Of a stretch of DNA of 64,000 bases, positions 29,163-37,136 are shown piece by piece. The notes beneath the pieces were generated by a model, which ran no database searches, had not been told where the DNA came from, and worked only from the letters and a program-made list of their open reading frames with translations. The DNA lies in NCBI RefSeq assembly GCF_000424985.1, contig NZ_AUKX01000011.1, positions 48,850 to 112,849 on the forward strand, given 5' to 3'. The position numbers and the translations under genes were made by a program. Numbering within the stretch: position 1 is the first letter of the stretch; each line of letters starts with the position of its first letter. The DNA comes from Arenibacter latericius DSM 15913 (GTDB lineage Bacteria; Bacteroidota; Bacteroidia; Flavobacteriales; Flavobacteriaceae).

Positions 29163-30059
29163 TTATTTTCTAGGGTGGAACGCCTGCATTACTTCTCCTA
29201 AATGCACTCTATCTATATGGGTGTATACTTCCGTAGTAGTAATACTCTCGTGGCCTAACATTTGCTGTATGGCCCTTAAATCTGCGCCATTATTTAATAA
29301 ATGAGTGGCAAAGGAATGTCTAAAAGTATGCGGACTAATAATTTTTTTTAATCCAATTATTTCTGCCAACTGTTTTACAATGGTGAAAATCATAGCCCTC
29401 GTTAATTTTCTACCTCTTCTATTTAAGAATAGAATATCTTCATTGCCTTTTTGGATGGGCATATGAACCCTTATTTCATTTCTGTAAATATTGATATATT
29501 TCTTATTGATATCGCTTATAGGAACAAAACGTTGTTTATCTCCCTTTCCAGTAACCTTTATAAAATCTTCTTCAAAATAAAGATCAGATAGTCTAAGCTC
29601 TAATAGTTCCGATACCCGAAGACCGCAGCCATATAGCGTTTCTAATATTGCTCTATTTCGCTCTCCTTCTGGTTTAGAAAGGTCAATGGCTTCAATTAGT
29701 TGATTAATCTCATCTACAGAGAGAGTGTCGGGGAGTTTTCTACCTATTTTTGGAGACTCTATAAGCTCCATGGGATTGTCTTGCCTATAGTCCTCAAAGA
29801 TTAAATAGTTAAAGAAGCTTTTTAGCCCAGAAATGGTCCGCGCCTGTGACCTAGGGTTTACTTGTTGCGCCAATTCATAAATAAATCGTTGTACAGTTAC
29901 TTTTGATATGTTTATGGGGGTGTCCGCAATATTCTTGGATTCTAAAAATTGAACGAGTTTTTCCATGTCTAATACATAACTGTTAATAGAGTTTTGAGAC
30001 AGTCCTCGTTCTAACTTTAAATAGTGTTGGTAGTCTTGTATTGCATGTTTCCAATTCAT
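29163..30059 (-). CDS. xerD: Site-specific tyrosine recombinase XerD
   Basis: A 298-residue tyrosine recombinase of the Xer type that resolves chromosome dimers at dif. The core-binding domain is residues 1-90. All catalytic residues are present: Arg148, Lys172, His244, Arg247, His270 and nucleophile Tyr279 (TEVYTHID). Length and order match chromosomal XerD rather than integrative-element integrases, and no mobile-element cargo or attachment site surrounds it. The gene is convergent with NDH-2 and divergent from the small outer-membrane protein. Confidence 0.92.
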   Translation of the reverse strand: MNWKHAIQDYQHYLKLERGLSQNSINSYVLDMEKLVQFLESKNIADTPINISKVTVQRFIYELAQQVNPRSQARTISGLKSFFNYLIFEDYRQDNPMELIESPKIGRKLPDTLSVDEINQLIEAIDLSKPEGERNRAILETLYGCGLRVSELLELRLSDLYFEEDFIKVTGKGDKQRFVPISDINKKYINIYRNEIRVHMPIQKGNEDILFLNRRGRKLTRAMIFTIVKQLAEIIGLKKIISPHTFRHSFATHLLNNGADLRAIQQMLGHESITTTEVYTHIDRVHLGEVMQAFHPRK

Positions 30060-30123
30060 AGGTTAAAGATAAAACGGATTTTTAATCTCTTAGAACTAAT
30101 AGTTGTATTTGTTTTGGATGTAA

Positions 30124-30154
30124 TTGAAAATTTTTAGATCACTTTCTATATTTG
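30124..30154 (+). promoter_or_regulatory. Promoter of the small outer-membrane protein gene
   Basis: TTG at 30124-30126, a 20-bp spacer and TATATTTG at 30147-30154 form a full Bacteroidetes -33/-7 promoter, 57 bp before the ATG. Confidence 0.6.
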
Positions 30155-30211
30155 GGGATTGAATAGGTTTCTCCTATTTTCGTACTTTTAACTTAGTTTA
30201 AATTTCTAATT

Positions 30212-30694
30212 ATGAAAAGAATTTTAGTAGTTGCCGTTTTGGCATTGTTTGGATTTAGTGTACACGCACAAGAAGGGTTTAAGGCAGGAGCAAATATTGG
30301 ATTGCCAGTAGGTGATGCATCAGATTGGTCTGATTTTAGTATTGGCCTAGATGTTGCCCATCATTGGGAGGTTGCTGATAGCTTTTCTGCAGGGGTTGCA
30401 GCTGGTTTTACCAATGCCGTAACCAAAAAGATTGCGGGAGTAAAAATTGATGACGTTCAGTTTCTACCTATTGCTGCTTCTGGACGCTTTGCAGCTGGGG
30501 AAGACTTTTCTCTTGGTGCCGATATTGGATATGCTATTGGTATAAACGAAGGAAATGATGGAGGATTCTACTATCGTCCAATTGTTGGCTATAAAGTAGG
30601 ATGGGATATGGAAATAAATTTATCCTATACCGGGATTAGTATGGATGAAAGTTCTTGGAACACAGTTAACCTAGGCGTTTTATTCACGCTATAA
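30212..30694 (+). CDS. Small outer-membrane beta-barrel protein
   Basis: A 160-residue protein with a clear signal peptide (ILVVAVLALFGFSVHAQ, cleavage after residue 19) followed by alternating amphipathic strands ending in the aromatic/hydrophobic pattern of barrels (SWNTVNLGVLFTL). The repeated patterns FKAGANIGLPVGD and SAGVAAGFTNAV fit an OmpA/OmpW-like eight-stranded barrel, but no specific family is recognised. It has a complete promoter upstream and a strong terminator downstream, so it is a single-gene unit. Confidence 0.82.
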   Translation: MKRILVVAVLALFGFSVHAQEGFKAGANIGLPVGDASDWSDFSIGLDVAHHWEVADSFSAGVAAGFTNAVTKKIAGVKIDDVQFLPIAASGRFAAGEDFSLGADIGYAIGINEGNDGGFYYRPIVGYKVGWDMEINLSYTGISMDESSWNTVNLGVLFTL

Positions 30695-30714
30695 TTTAAT
30701 ATTAACATAAATAG

Positions 30715-30749
30715 AGAGGACTAAAGATTTTTTTTAGTCCTCTTTTTTT
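30715..30749 (+). terminator. Rho-independent terminator after the outer-membrane protein gene
   Basis: AGAGGACTAAA (30715-30725) and TTTAGTCCTCT (30733-30743) pair perfectly over 11 bp, followed by a run of T to 30749. Confidence 0.9.
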
Positions 30750-30755
30750 ATGGAA

Positions 30756-30763
30756 TACATTTG
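30756..30763 (+). promoter_or_regulatory. aroQ promoter -7 box, short leader
   Basis: TACATTTG matches TAnnTTTG, directly after the preceding terminator and 14 bp before the aroQ ATG, predicting a leader of only about ten bases. Confidence 0.5.
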
Positions 30764-30777
30764 ACTACTTTTAACAC

Positions 30778-31200
30778 ATGAAAATTATCATTATTAACGG
30801 TCCTAATCTTAACCTTTTAGGAAAACGGGAGCCAGAGGTTTATGGCAAAACAACTTTTGAGGATTATTTTGCTGATTTGCAATTTAAATTTCAGGATGTT
30901 CAGCTAGAGTATTTTCAATCCAATTCGGAAGGAGAAATTATTACTAAGTTGCACGATTGTGGTTTTGAAGGCTATAAAGGGATAGTTCTTAATGCAGGAG
31001 CTTACACTCATACCTCAATAGCTATTGGAGATGCTATTAAAGGAATTACTACCCCTGTTATAGAAGTACATATAAGCAATACTTTTGCACGTGAAAAATT
31101 TAGGCACCAATCCTACATTTCGCCGGTAGCTAAGGGTGTTATCCTTGGATTTGGTTTAAAAAGCTATGACTTGGCTATAGAAAGCTTTAAGCATAAGTAA
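30778..31200 (+). CDS. aroQ: Type II 3-dehydroquinate dehydratase
   Basis: Dehydrates 3-dehydroquinate to 3-dehydroshikimate in the shikimate pathway. The 140-residue length is normal for the dodecameric type II enzyme. The family start INGPNLNLLGKREPEVYG holds the catalytic Tyr22, the substrate loop follows, and His98 in VIEVHISN is the general acid. No other aromatic-pathway gene is nearby. A terminator upstream and its own -7 box make it an independent unit. The gene is followed by a 607-bp repeat-rich gap. Confidence 0.95.
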   Translation: MKIIIINGPNLNLLGKREPEVYGKTTFEDYFADLQFKFQDVQLEYFQSNSEGEIITKLHDCGFEGYKGIVLNAGAYTHTSIAIGDAIKGITTPVIEVHISNTFAREKFRHQSYISPVAKGVILGFGLKSYDLAIESFKHK

Positions 31201-31221
31201 GGTTGCCGATTTGTAGTTTAT

Positions 31222-31301
31222 AATGTAGCAATGTACCAATGTGCTAATGTAGCAATGGAACAATGTAGCAATGGAACAATGTAGCAATGTGCCAATGGTG
31301 C
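31222..31301. repeat. Octanucleotide tandem repeat, ten units
   Basis: Ten consecutive 8-bp units of the form AATGNNNC (consensus AATGTAGC, last base varying once). Units 4, 6 and 8 are AATGTAGC and units 5 and 7 AATGGAAC, so a 16-bp dimer is also repeated. The array is non-coding and starts 22 bp after the aroQ stop. Confidence 0.85.
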
Positions 31302-31411
31302 AATTTTAAAATGCATTAATTAGTTTATTGGGAAATACATTTGCCTAATTGAAACTAAGGGACATAGTTTCCATGTTTAAATGGTCAACCTATATTAGGG
31401 ATGTGCACAAT

Positions 31412-31439
31412 ACTGCTCACTAATTACTGTTCACTGAAT
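31412..31439. repeat. Heptanucleotide tandem repeat, four units
   Basis: Four 7-bp units, ACTGCTC, ACTAATT, ACTGTTC and ACTGAAT, in direct succession, sharing ACT at the start of each. It sits between the octamer array and the folded element. Confidence 0.6.
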
Positions 31440-31440
31440 T

Positions 31441-31608
31441 CCGCGTTAGCTTTTGCAACGACATCCTTTTTTTGGCGTGGGAGTAGGAGCTGAAGCTGCT
31501 ATTTTTTTTAAAGCCTAATGTAATGGAGTGTAATTCTGAAAAAGGAAGCCCTATGGGAGAGGAGAAAAAAAGATATAGTGGAAAGAGCGACCCGATAGGG
31601 GAACGCCC
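31441..31608 (+). ncRNA. Putative folded intergenic element
   Basis: GCGTT at 31443-31447 pairs with AACGC at 31602-31606, and CTTTTTTT at 31466-31473 pairs with AAAAAAAG at 31565-31572, closing a variable inner region. CCC-GATA-GGG forms a small hairpin at 31591-31600. The flanking words GACATCCTTTTTTT and AAAAAAAGATATAGTGG resemble an element I recall as common between genes of Flavobacteriaceae; this is memory, not a search. Whether it is transcribed is unknown, and the strand is a guess from the recalled orientation. Confidence 0.4.
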
Positions 31609-31807
31609 AACTTATTATAGATTACCTGCTAAGCCGGAGCGTTCTGTGTAATTAATAGTTATTGAGTTATATCTGTGACTCTAGCTAAAATTGCTAATAA
31701 GACAGGCAAACTTTGTTTAGAAAAGTTTGTGTTCTAGAGCTTATAAAAAATAAGGTTCCTATTCTAATATTGATACCTCAATAAAATTTTGTAATAAAAA
31801 CTAAATG

Positions 31808-32098
31808 CTAGCCCGCAGCCAACATGGGCTTTAGGTATTTTTTGTCTATATAAAATGTCCCAAACGGAAGTAAGGAGGCTATGAATAGGATAGCGAACAT
31901 TTTAAATCCCCATTTACGCTCTAAAGTTAAAAGGGCAGCTAGAGCAACATAGGCAATAAATAGAAACCCATGTGCATACCCTATATAAATATTAGGTTCT
32001 GGCATGTCTGCCAGATATTTTAACGGCATTCCAAGGCCAAAAAGCATTAAATAAGAAACTCCTTCAAGAATTGCTGTAATACTAAAAGTTTTTAACAT
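31808..32098 (-). CDS. DUF3817 family small membrane protein
   Basis: A 96-residue integral membrane protein with three hydrophobic helices and the DUF3817 features EGVSYLMLFGLGMPLKY and GYAHGFLFIAYVALAALL. The family is small, widespread and of unknown function. The gene is on its own between the repeat-rich gap and lpdA, which ends 117 bp upstream on the same strand. Confidence 0.85.
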   Translation of the reverse strand: MLKTFSITAILEGVSYLMLFGLGMPLKYLADMPEPNIYIGYAHGFLFIAYVALAALLTLERKWGFKMFAILFIASLLPFGTFYIDKKYLKPMLAAG

Positions 32099-32215
32099 GG
32101 GTGAAAAATTTTAAACGAACTGAACTTGTTGTGTTTTATAGTTAGCCCCGTTAAGTTTTAATACCTAACAGGGCTATTTTGTAACTAAGAAAAAGATTTT
32201 CCTAGGCCATAATTC

Positions 32216-33607
32216 TTATAAGTGTATTACTTCCCCGTATGCGTCGGCAACCGCTTCCATTACAGCTTCGCTCATAGTTGGGTGAGGGTGTACGGCCTTA
32301 AGAACCTCATGACCTGTAGTCTCTAGCTTTCTAGCAACTACTGCTTCAGCAATCATGTCGGTAACACCAGCGCCAATCATATGACATCCTAGCCACTCTC
32401 CGTATTTTGCATCGAAGATTACCTTTACAAATCCATCTTTAGCACCAGAAGCAGCAGCTTTACCACTTGCAGAGAAAGGGAATTTACCCACTTTAATATC
32501 ATATCCTTTTTCAATCGCTTGCTTTTCTGTAAGTCCTACAGAGGCAATTTCAGGGGAACAGTAAGTACACCCAGGAATATTACCATAGTCCAAAGGCTCT
32601 ACATGCATATCTGCTATTTTTTCTACACATAGAATTCCTTCAGCAGAAGCAACGTGCGCTAATGCTTGGCCAGGAACAACATCTCCAATAGCGTAGTATC
32701 CTGGAATATTGGTTTGGTAATAGTCGTTCACTAAGATTTTATCTCTATCTGTGGCGATTCCTACCTCTTCCAAGCCTATGTTTTCTATGTTAGATTTAAT
32801 TCCAACTGCAGAAAGTACTAAGTCGGCTTCTAAAACTTGTTCTCCTTTTGCTGTTTTAACTGTAGCTTTTACTCCTTCACCAGAAGTATCTACCTTGGTA
32901 ACTTCAGAAGAGGTCATAATTTTAATGCCTGCTTTTTTAAGGCTACGCTCTAACTGCTTAGACACGTCCTCATCTTCTACAGGAACTACATTAGGAAGGT
33001 ATTCTACTACGGTTACCTCAGTTCCCATAGCATTGTAGAAATAGGCAAATTCTATTCCTATTGCTCCACTACCTACTACAACCATTTTTTTAGGTTGCTT
33101 ATCCAAAGTCATCGCTTCGCGGTAGCCAATTATTTTCTTACCATCTTGTGGTAAGCTAGGAAGTTCTCTACTTCTTGCTCCAGTAGCAATAATTATATTT
33201 TTAGCGGAATATTCGGTCTCTTTACCATCTGCAGACTTAACACTAACTTTTTTGCCTGGTTTTAGAGTACCATAACCGTTAATGACCTCAATTTTGTTCT
33301 TTTTCATTAAGAATTGAACACCCTTGCTCATCCCATCGGCTACATTACGACTTCTTTTAACAACGGCTCCAAAATCTTTATCCACTCCTTCGGCAGATAA
33401 ACCGTAGTCGCTTGCATGCTGTAGGTATTCAAATACCTGAGCCGATTTTAATAGCGCTTTGGTAGGGATACATCCCCAATTTAAACATACACCGCCTAGG
33501 TTTTCTTTTTCTACAATGGCAGTCTTAAATCCTAATTGGGAGGCTCTAATGGCGGTTACATAACCTCCTGGGCCACTACCTAACACAATAATATCGAAAT
33601 TGCTCAT
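32216..33607 (-). CDS. lpdA: Dihydrolipoyl dehydrogenase
   Basis: The E3 flavoprotein of 2-oxo-acid dehydrogenase complexes and glycine cleavage: it reoxidises dihydrolipoamide with NAD. The 463-residue protein has FAD motif LGSGPGGYVTAIRA, the redox disulfide Cys41/Cys46 in GGVCLNWGCIPTK, the NAD motif GSGAIGIEFA near residue 178, and the C-terminal dimer-interface HPHPTMSE with catalytic His and Glu. No E1 or E2 gene is adjacent, so it probably serves several complexes. A -7 box on the minus strand lies 37 bp upstream. Confidence 0.95.
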   Translation of the reverse strand: MSNFDIIVLGSGPGGYVTAIRASQLGFKTAIVEKENLGGVCLNWGCIPTKALLKSAQVFEYLQHASDYGLSAEGVDKDFGAVVKRSRNVADGMSKGVQFLMKKNKIEVINGYGTLKPGKKVSVKSADGKETEYSAKNIIIATGARSRELPSLPQDGKKIIGYREAMTLDKQPKKMVVVGSGAIGIEFAYFYNAMGTEVTVVEYLPNVVPVEDEDVSKQLERSLKKAGIKIMTSSEVTKVDTSGEGVKATVKTAKGEQVLEADLVLSAVGIKSNIENIGLEEVGIATDRDKILVNDYYQTNIPGYYAIGDVVPGQALAHVASAEGILCVEKIADMHVEPLDYGNIPGCTYCSPEIASVGLTEKQAIEKGYDIKVGKFPFSASGKAAASGAKDGFVKVIFDAKYGEWLGCHMIGAGVTDMIAEAVVARKLETTGHEVLKAVHPHPTMSEAVMEAVADAYGEVIHL

Positions 33608-33643
33608 CTATTTGTTTTTTGTGATAACTAAATTTTAAAGTGG

Positions 33644-33651
33644 CAAAGTTA
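33644..33651 (-). promoter_or_regulatory. lpdA promoter -7 box
   Basis: On the minus strand this reads TAACTTTG, a match to TAnnTTTG, 37 bp upstream of the lpdA start codon. No TTG at -33 was found. Confidence 0.4.
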
Positions 33652-33780
33652 CAAAACCCTACCGAATTCCCACGGATGCCATTTCAAATTAATGCTAAAT
33701 TTGATGAAGCTCTATTTGGGGCACTAAGAAAAGATAATCTAGGGGTTATGATTATTTTAAAAATACGATGTAAAAATCTG

Positions 33781-34278
33781 CTATTGGGCTGGTACAAATT
33801 TAAGGGCTGCTCCGTTTACGCAATGCCGTTTTCCTGTGGTCTCACTAGGACCATCATTAAAAACATGACCTAGGTGACCTCCACAGTTAGCACAGTGCTC
33901 TTCAGTGCGGGCATACCCTATTTTATGGTCCACATCAAAAGCCACATTCCCCTTAATTTCTCTATCAAAGCTTGGCCATCCGCTGCCAGAATCATATTTA
34001 TGTTCACTTTTAAATAGCGCCGTGCCACAGGCTGCACAGGTATATACCCCTTTTTGCTTGTTGTGTAGTAACTCGCTAGATCCTGCAACCTCCGTACCCG
34101 CTTTTCGTAGTACATAGAACTGCATATCTGTAAGCTGCTCTCGCCATTCGGCTTCCGATTTGGTGATTTTAAATTGCTCTTTTTTTGGGGAGGTCTCTTT
34201 TGGGGACACTTCTTTTTCTTGAGAGGATCCTTTACATCCTATAAATACTAAGCAAATTATAAACAGTAATTTTTTCAT
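33781..34278 (-). CDS. msrB: Peptide-methionine (R)-S-oxide reductase, lipoprotein form
   Basis: Reduces the R-epimer of methionine sulfoxide in proteins. The 165-residue protein has a lipoprotein signal (LVFIGC, Cys15), a polar linker, and a complete MsrB domain. Zinc is bound by Cys81/Cys84 (CAAC) and Cys129/Cys132 (CANC); the catalytic cysteine is Cys153 in RHCVNGAALKF. The signal predicts action in the periplasm or at the outer membrane, repairing envelope proteins. It lies between the collagen-like lipoprotein gene and lpdA on the same strand. Confidence 0.94.
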   Translation of the reverse strand: MKKLLFIICLVFIGCKGSSQEKEVSPKETSPKKEQFKITKSEAEWREQLTDMQFYVLRKAGTEVAGSSELLHNKQKGVYTCAACGTALFKSEHKYDSGSGWPSFDREIKGNVAFDVDHKIGYARTEEHCANCGGHLGHVFNDGPSETTGKRHCVNGAALKFVPAQ

Positions 34279-34360
34279 GGTTTTCTAGTTATGATGATTT
34301 AGACGAATTAATTGGTACTTCCTTTCAATGGAGGTATGTTGAGTAGCGTACTTTTATTTA

Positions 34361-34399
34361 ATAAAACAGGCCCTTGTTTTTGTTAAAAATCAAAGGCCT
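34361..34399 (-). terminator. Terminator of the collagen-like gene
   Basis: On the minus strand AGGCC and GGCCT close an imperfect hairpin (34399 down to 34368), with A/T-rich pairs inside, followed by GTTTTAT. It lies 28 bp past the collagen-like stop. Confidence 0.5.
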
Positions 34400-34426
34400 A
34401 TTAGTTAATGAGGGGTATTATTTTAT

Positions 34427-34981
34427 TTAAAAATGCTGTACATCCTTTTCTGTGAGTCCAAGGGTTTTCATTACCGCGTTAATATTAGATTTATCCATTT
34501 TGGATGATAAATTAACATCGGCAGGAATAATAAGTACCCTAAAAATCTGATTTGTTACAAGGTCGTTGGCTACAGAAGCAGCATCAAAATCTGGTTCAAC
34601 ATAAATCTTATAGTCGTTTTGCGTGAAATCAAAATTGTAATAAAGAAGACCTAGATCCGTAAAGAAAGGTTGTGGAAGTTGTCTCCAAACATCAAGTCCG
34701 CTATCTACTTCTTCTAATCTATATACCAAAATAGCGTCATTTTGGAAGAGTTCAATGTTATGTGCAGAGAAAGCTTCTCCGAATTCGTAGGTGTTAGCTT
34801 CTGTATTTAACGACAGGTCCACGTCAATTTCAAAGACAAGTGCTTCAAAAACAGAACCGTCTATCCCATCTTTACCATCCAATCCATCAAGGCCATCAAA
34901 TCCAGGAGGTCCTGCAGGGCCTTCGCAGGCTATAAAAAATAATGCTACAAATGTTCCGAGAAGAATGCTGAGTTTTTTCAT
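34427..34981 (-). CDS. Lipoprotein with a short collagen-like Gly-X-Y stretch
   Basis: A 184-residue lipoprotein: signal ending FFIAC (Cys19), then eight Gly-X-Y triplets starting GPAGPPGFDGLDGLDGKDG right after the lipidated cysteine, then a globular domain of about 150 residues with no recognised family. The triplets are too few for a long collagen fibre but could trimerise the C-terminal domain at the cell surface. The domain pattern FEIDVDLSLNTEANTYEF suggests beta structure. It has its own terminator and is divergent from glgB. Confidence 0.8.
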   Translation of the reverse strand: MKKLSILLGTFVALFFIACEGPAGPPGFDGLDGLDGKDGIDGSVFEALVFEIDVDLSLNTEANTYEFGEAFSAHNIELFQNDAILVYRLEEVDSGLDVWRQLPQPFFTDLGLLYYNFDFTQNDYKIYVEPDFDAASVANDLVTNQIFRVLIIPADVNLSSKMDKSNINAVMKTLGLTEKDVQHF

Positions 34982-35132
34982 AATTATATTGTTAAGGGTT
35001 AATTGAAATATGCGTTTGTTGTTTATTGTAAATTATTCAAAAAGCGTTCCATTTTTTATATTTATACTTGCAAAGTAAGTATTTTATAAGAATAAGTAGA
35101 CAGCAATGTGGATAGCGCTTGCTTAAGTTACT

Positions 35133-35140
35133 TATATTTG
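35133..35140 (+). promoter_or_regulatory. glgB promoter -7 box that fixes the start
   Basis: TATATTTG matches TAnnTTTG 17 bp before the ATG at 35158. A longer in-frame reading from a TTG at 35119 would contain this box, so it is unlikely. Confidence 0.5.
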
Positions 35141-35157
35141 AACTAAATAATTCAATC

Positions 35158-37056
35158 ATGACCAAGGTAGTACCCCATAGTTTATTTTCCGATTTTGATA
35201 TAGACTTGTTTAAATCGGGTAAGCATTTTAAGCTTTACGAGAAATTAGGATCACACGTTATAGAAGTAGATGGTGTTAAAGGAACTTATTTTTCCGTTTG
35301 GGCACCCACAGCAAGAACAGTGTCCGTTATAGGAGATTTTAATAGTTGGGACGACTCTAAGCATCAGCTATATGTACGTTGGGATGGAAGTGGAATTTGG
35401 GAAGGTTTTATTCCCGAGCTAACTACGGGTACTCTATATAAATATCGCATCCATTCTAATAACCACGGTGTAGTTACTGAAAAGGCAGATCCATTTGCTA
35501 AAAGCTGTGAGCACCCTCCTAAAACTGCCTCCATAGTTTGGGATGCCTCTCATAAGTGGAAAGATGAGGAGTGGATGGACAGTAGAAAGGAAAAGAATGC
35601 CCTGGATAAACCCTATGCGGTTTATGAAGTGCATTTGGGATCTTGGAAGAGGAAAGCCGATAACCAATTTATGTCTTATAGAGAACTGGCTGTTGATTTA
35701 GTAGAATATGTGAAGGACATGAATTTTACTCATGTAGAATTTATGCCCATAATGGAATATCCTTATGATCCTTCTTGGGGATACCAGCTAACCGGCTATT
35801 TTGCACCAACTTCAAGGTTTGGGAAGGCAGAGGATTTTAAATTCTTGGTAGATACCTTGCACCAAAATAATATAGGGGTAATCTTAGATTGGGTACCATC
35901 TCATTTTCCTGAAGATGCCCATGGATTAGGATTTTTTGATGGGTCTCATCTTTATGAACATCCAGATAGAAGAAGAGGATATCATCCAGATTGGAAGAGT
36001 TTAATCTTTAATTATGGGCGTAACGAAGTACGGGCCTTTTTAATTAGTAATGCCATGTACTGGTTAGACCATTACCATATAGATGGACTTAGGGTAGATG
36101 CTGTAGCTTCAATGCTCTACCTAGATTATTCTAGGGAAGAAGGGGAGTGGGAGCCTAATATATATGGGAATAATGAAAATTTGGAAGCTATTTCCTTTAT
36201 TCGGGAACTAAATGAAACCGTGTATTCTAACTTTGAAGGCATTCAAATGATTGCTGAAGAGTCCACCTCATTCTCTATGGTCTCAAAGCCTGTGAACATG
36301 GGCGGATTAGGATTTGGGATGAAATGGATGATGGGATGGATGCACGATACTTTAGAGTATTTTAAAAAAGACCCTCTTTATAGGAGATTCCATCAAAACG
36401 ATCTTACTTTTAGTGCTACTTATGCCTTTACGGAGAATTTTATGCTCCCATTCTCTCACGATGAGGTGGTGTATGGCAAACAATCCTTATTGTATAGAAT
36501 GCCAGGGGACGAATGGCAGCGATTTGCAAATCTAAGATTGCTATTTGGTTATATGTACACCCATCCAGGAGCTAATCTAATTTTTATGGGAGGAGAATTT
36601 GGTCAGTCTTCCGAATGGAATTTCCAGAAAAGTTTGGATTGGCATTTGCTGGAATACGATTTTCACAAAGGGGTGCAAAGTTTGGTAAGGGATTTAAATT
36701 CCTTGTATAAGGATTACCCTGCGCTTCATGAGAAGCAATTTAGTGCTGAAGGTTTCCAATGGATAGATTATGGGGATCATGAAAATTCGGTTCTGACCTA
36801 TATTAGAAAAGGGCATGATATAGAGAAAGATATTTATATAGCGTGTAACTTTACACCTAACCCCAAAAAGAAATATAGGGTAGGGATGCCTGTAACAGGA
36901 TCCTTGAAAGAAATATTTAACAGTGACGCTTTAAAATATGGTGGTTCTGGACTAGAAAATGGAACCCTTAAAACAACAAAGACACCGTGGCATGGATATA
37001 AAAACTCTATAGAAATTACCATACCACCACTTGGAGTGGTAATTTTTTCACAATAA
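35158..37056 (+). CDS. glgB: 1,4-alpha-glucan branching enzyme
   Basis: Creates alpha-1,6 branches in glycogen. The 632-residue GH13 protein has an N-terminal CBM48 (about residues 25-115, FSVWAPTARTVSVIGDF), the catalytic barrel with nucleophile Asp314 (LRVDAVASM) and acid Glu367/Glu368 (IAEEST), the SHDEV motif, and a C-terminal beta domain. The ATG at 35158 is chosen because a -7 promoter box lies just upstream. No glgA or glgC is in the window; the GH31 gene 80 bp downstream is likely cotranscribed. Confidence 0.95.
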   Translation: MTKVVPHSLFSDFDIDLFKSGKHFKLYEKLGSHVIEVDGVKGTYFSVWAPTARTVSVIGDFNSWDDSKHQLYVRWDGSGIWEGFIPELTTGTLYKYRIHSNNHGVVTEKADPFAKSCEHPPKTASIVWDASHKWKDEEWMDSRKEKNALDKPYAVYEVHLGSWKRKADNQFMSYRELAVDLVEYVKDMNFTHVEFMPIMEYPYDPSWGYQLTGYFAPTSRFGKAEDFKFLVDTLHQNNIGVILDWVPSHFPEDAHGLGFFDGSHLYEHPDRRRGYHPDWKSLIFNYGRNEVRAFLISNAMYWLDHYHIDGLRVDAVASMLYLDYSREEGEWEPNIYGNNENLEAISFIRELNETVYSNFEGIQMIAEESTSFSMVSKPVNMGGLGFGMKWMMGWMHDTLEYFKKDPLYRRFHQNDLTFSATYAFTENFMLPFSHDEVVYGKQSLLYRMPGDEWQRFANLRLLFGYMYTHPGANLIFMGGEFGQSSEWNFQKSLDWHLLEYDFHKGVQSLVRDLNSLYKDYPALHEKQFSAEGFQWIDYGDHENSVLTYIRKGHDIEKDIYIACNFTPNPKKKYRVGMPVTGSLKEIFNSDALKYGGSGLENGTLKTTKTPWHGYKNSIEITIPPLGVVIFSQ

Positions 37057-37136
37057 AGGGTGACTATTGTGCTTTGCGTAGTTAATTAATAAATAGAAAG
37101 GAATGTGTTTTTTAATTCATTCATAATCAAAGGTGC

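Noticed and set aside
29163..30059. XerD-like recombinase as the integrase of a mobile element
   Set aside because: Length and catalytic residues fit chromosomal XerD; no attachment repeats, cargo genes or compositional break are seen around it.
31222..31301. Octamer array as a CRISPR
   Set aside because: Units are 8 bp without spacers and there are no cas genes.
35064..35082. ATACTT/AAGTAT inverted repeat upstream of glgB
   Set aside because: Only six base pairs in AT-rich DNA; expected by chance and not linked to a promoter box.
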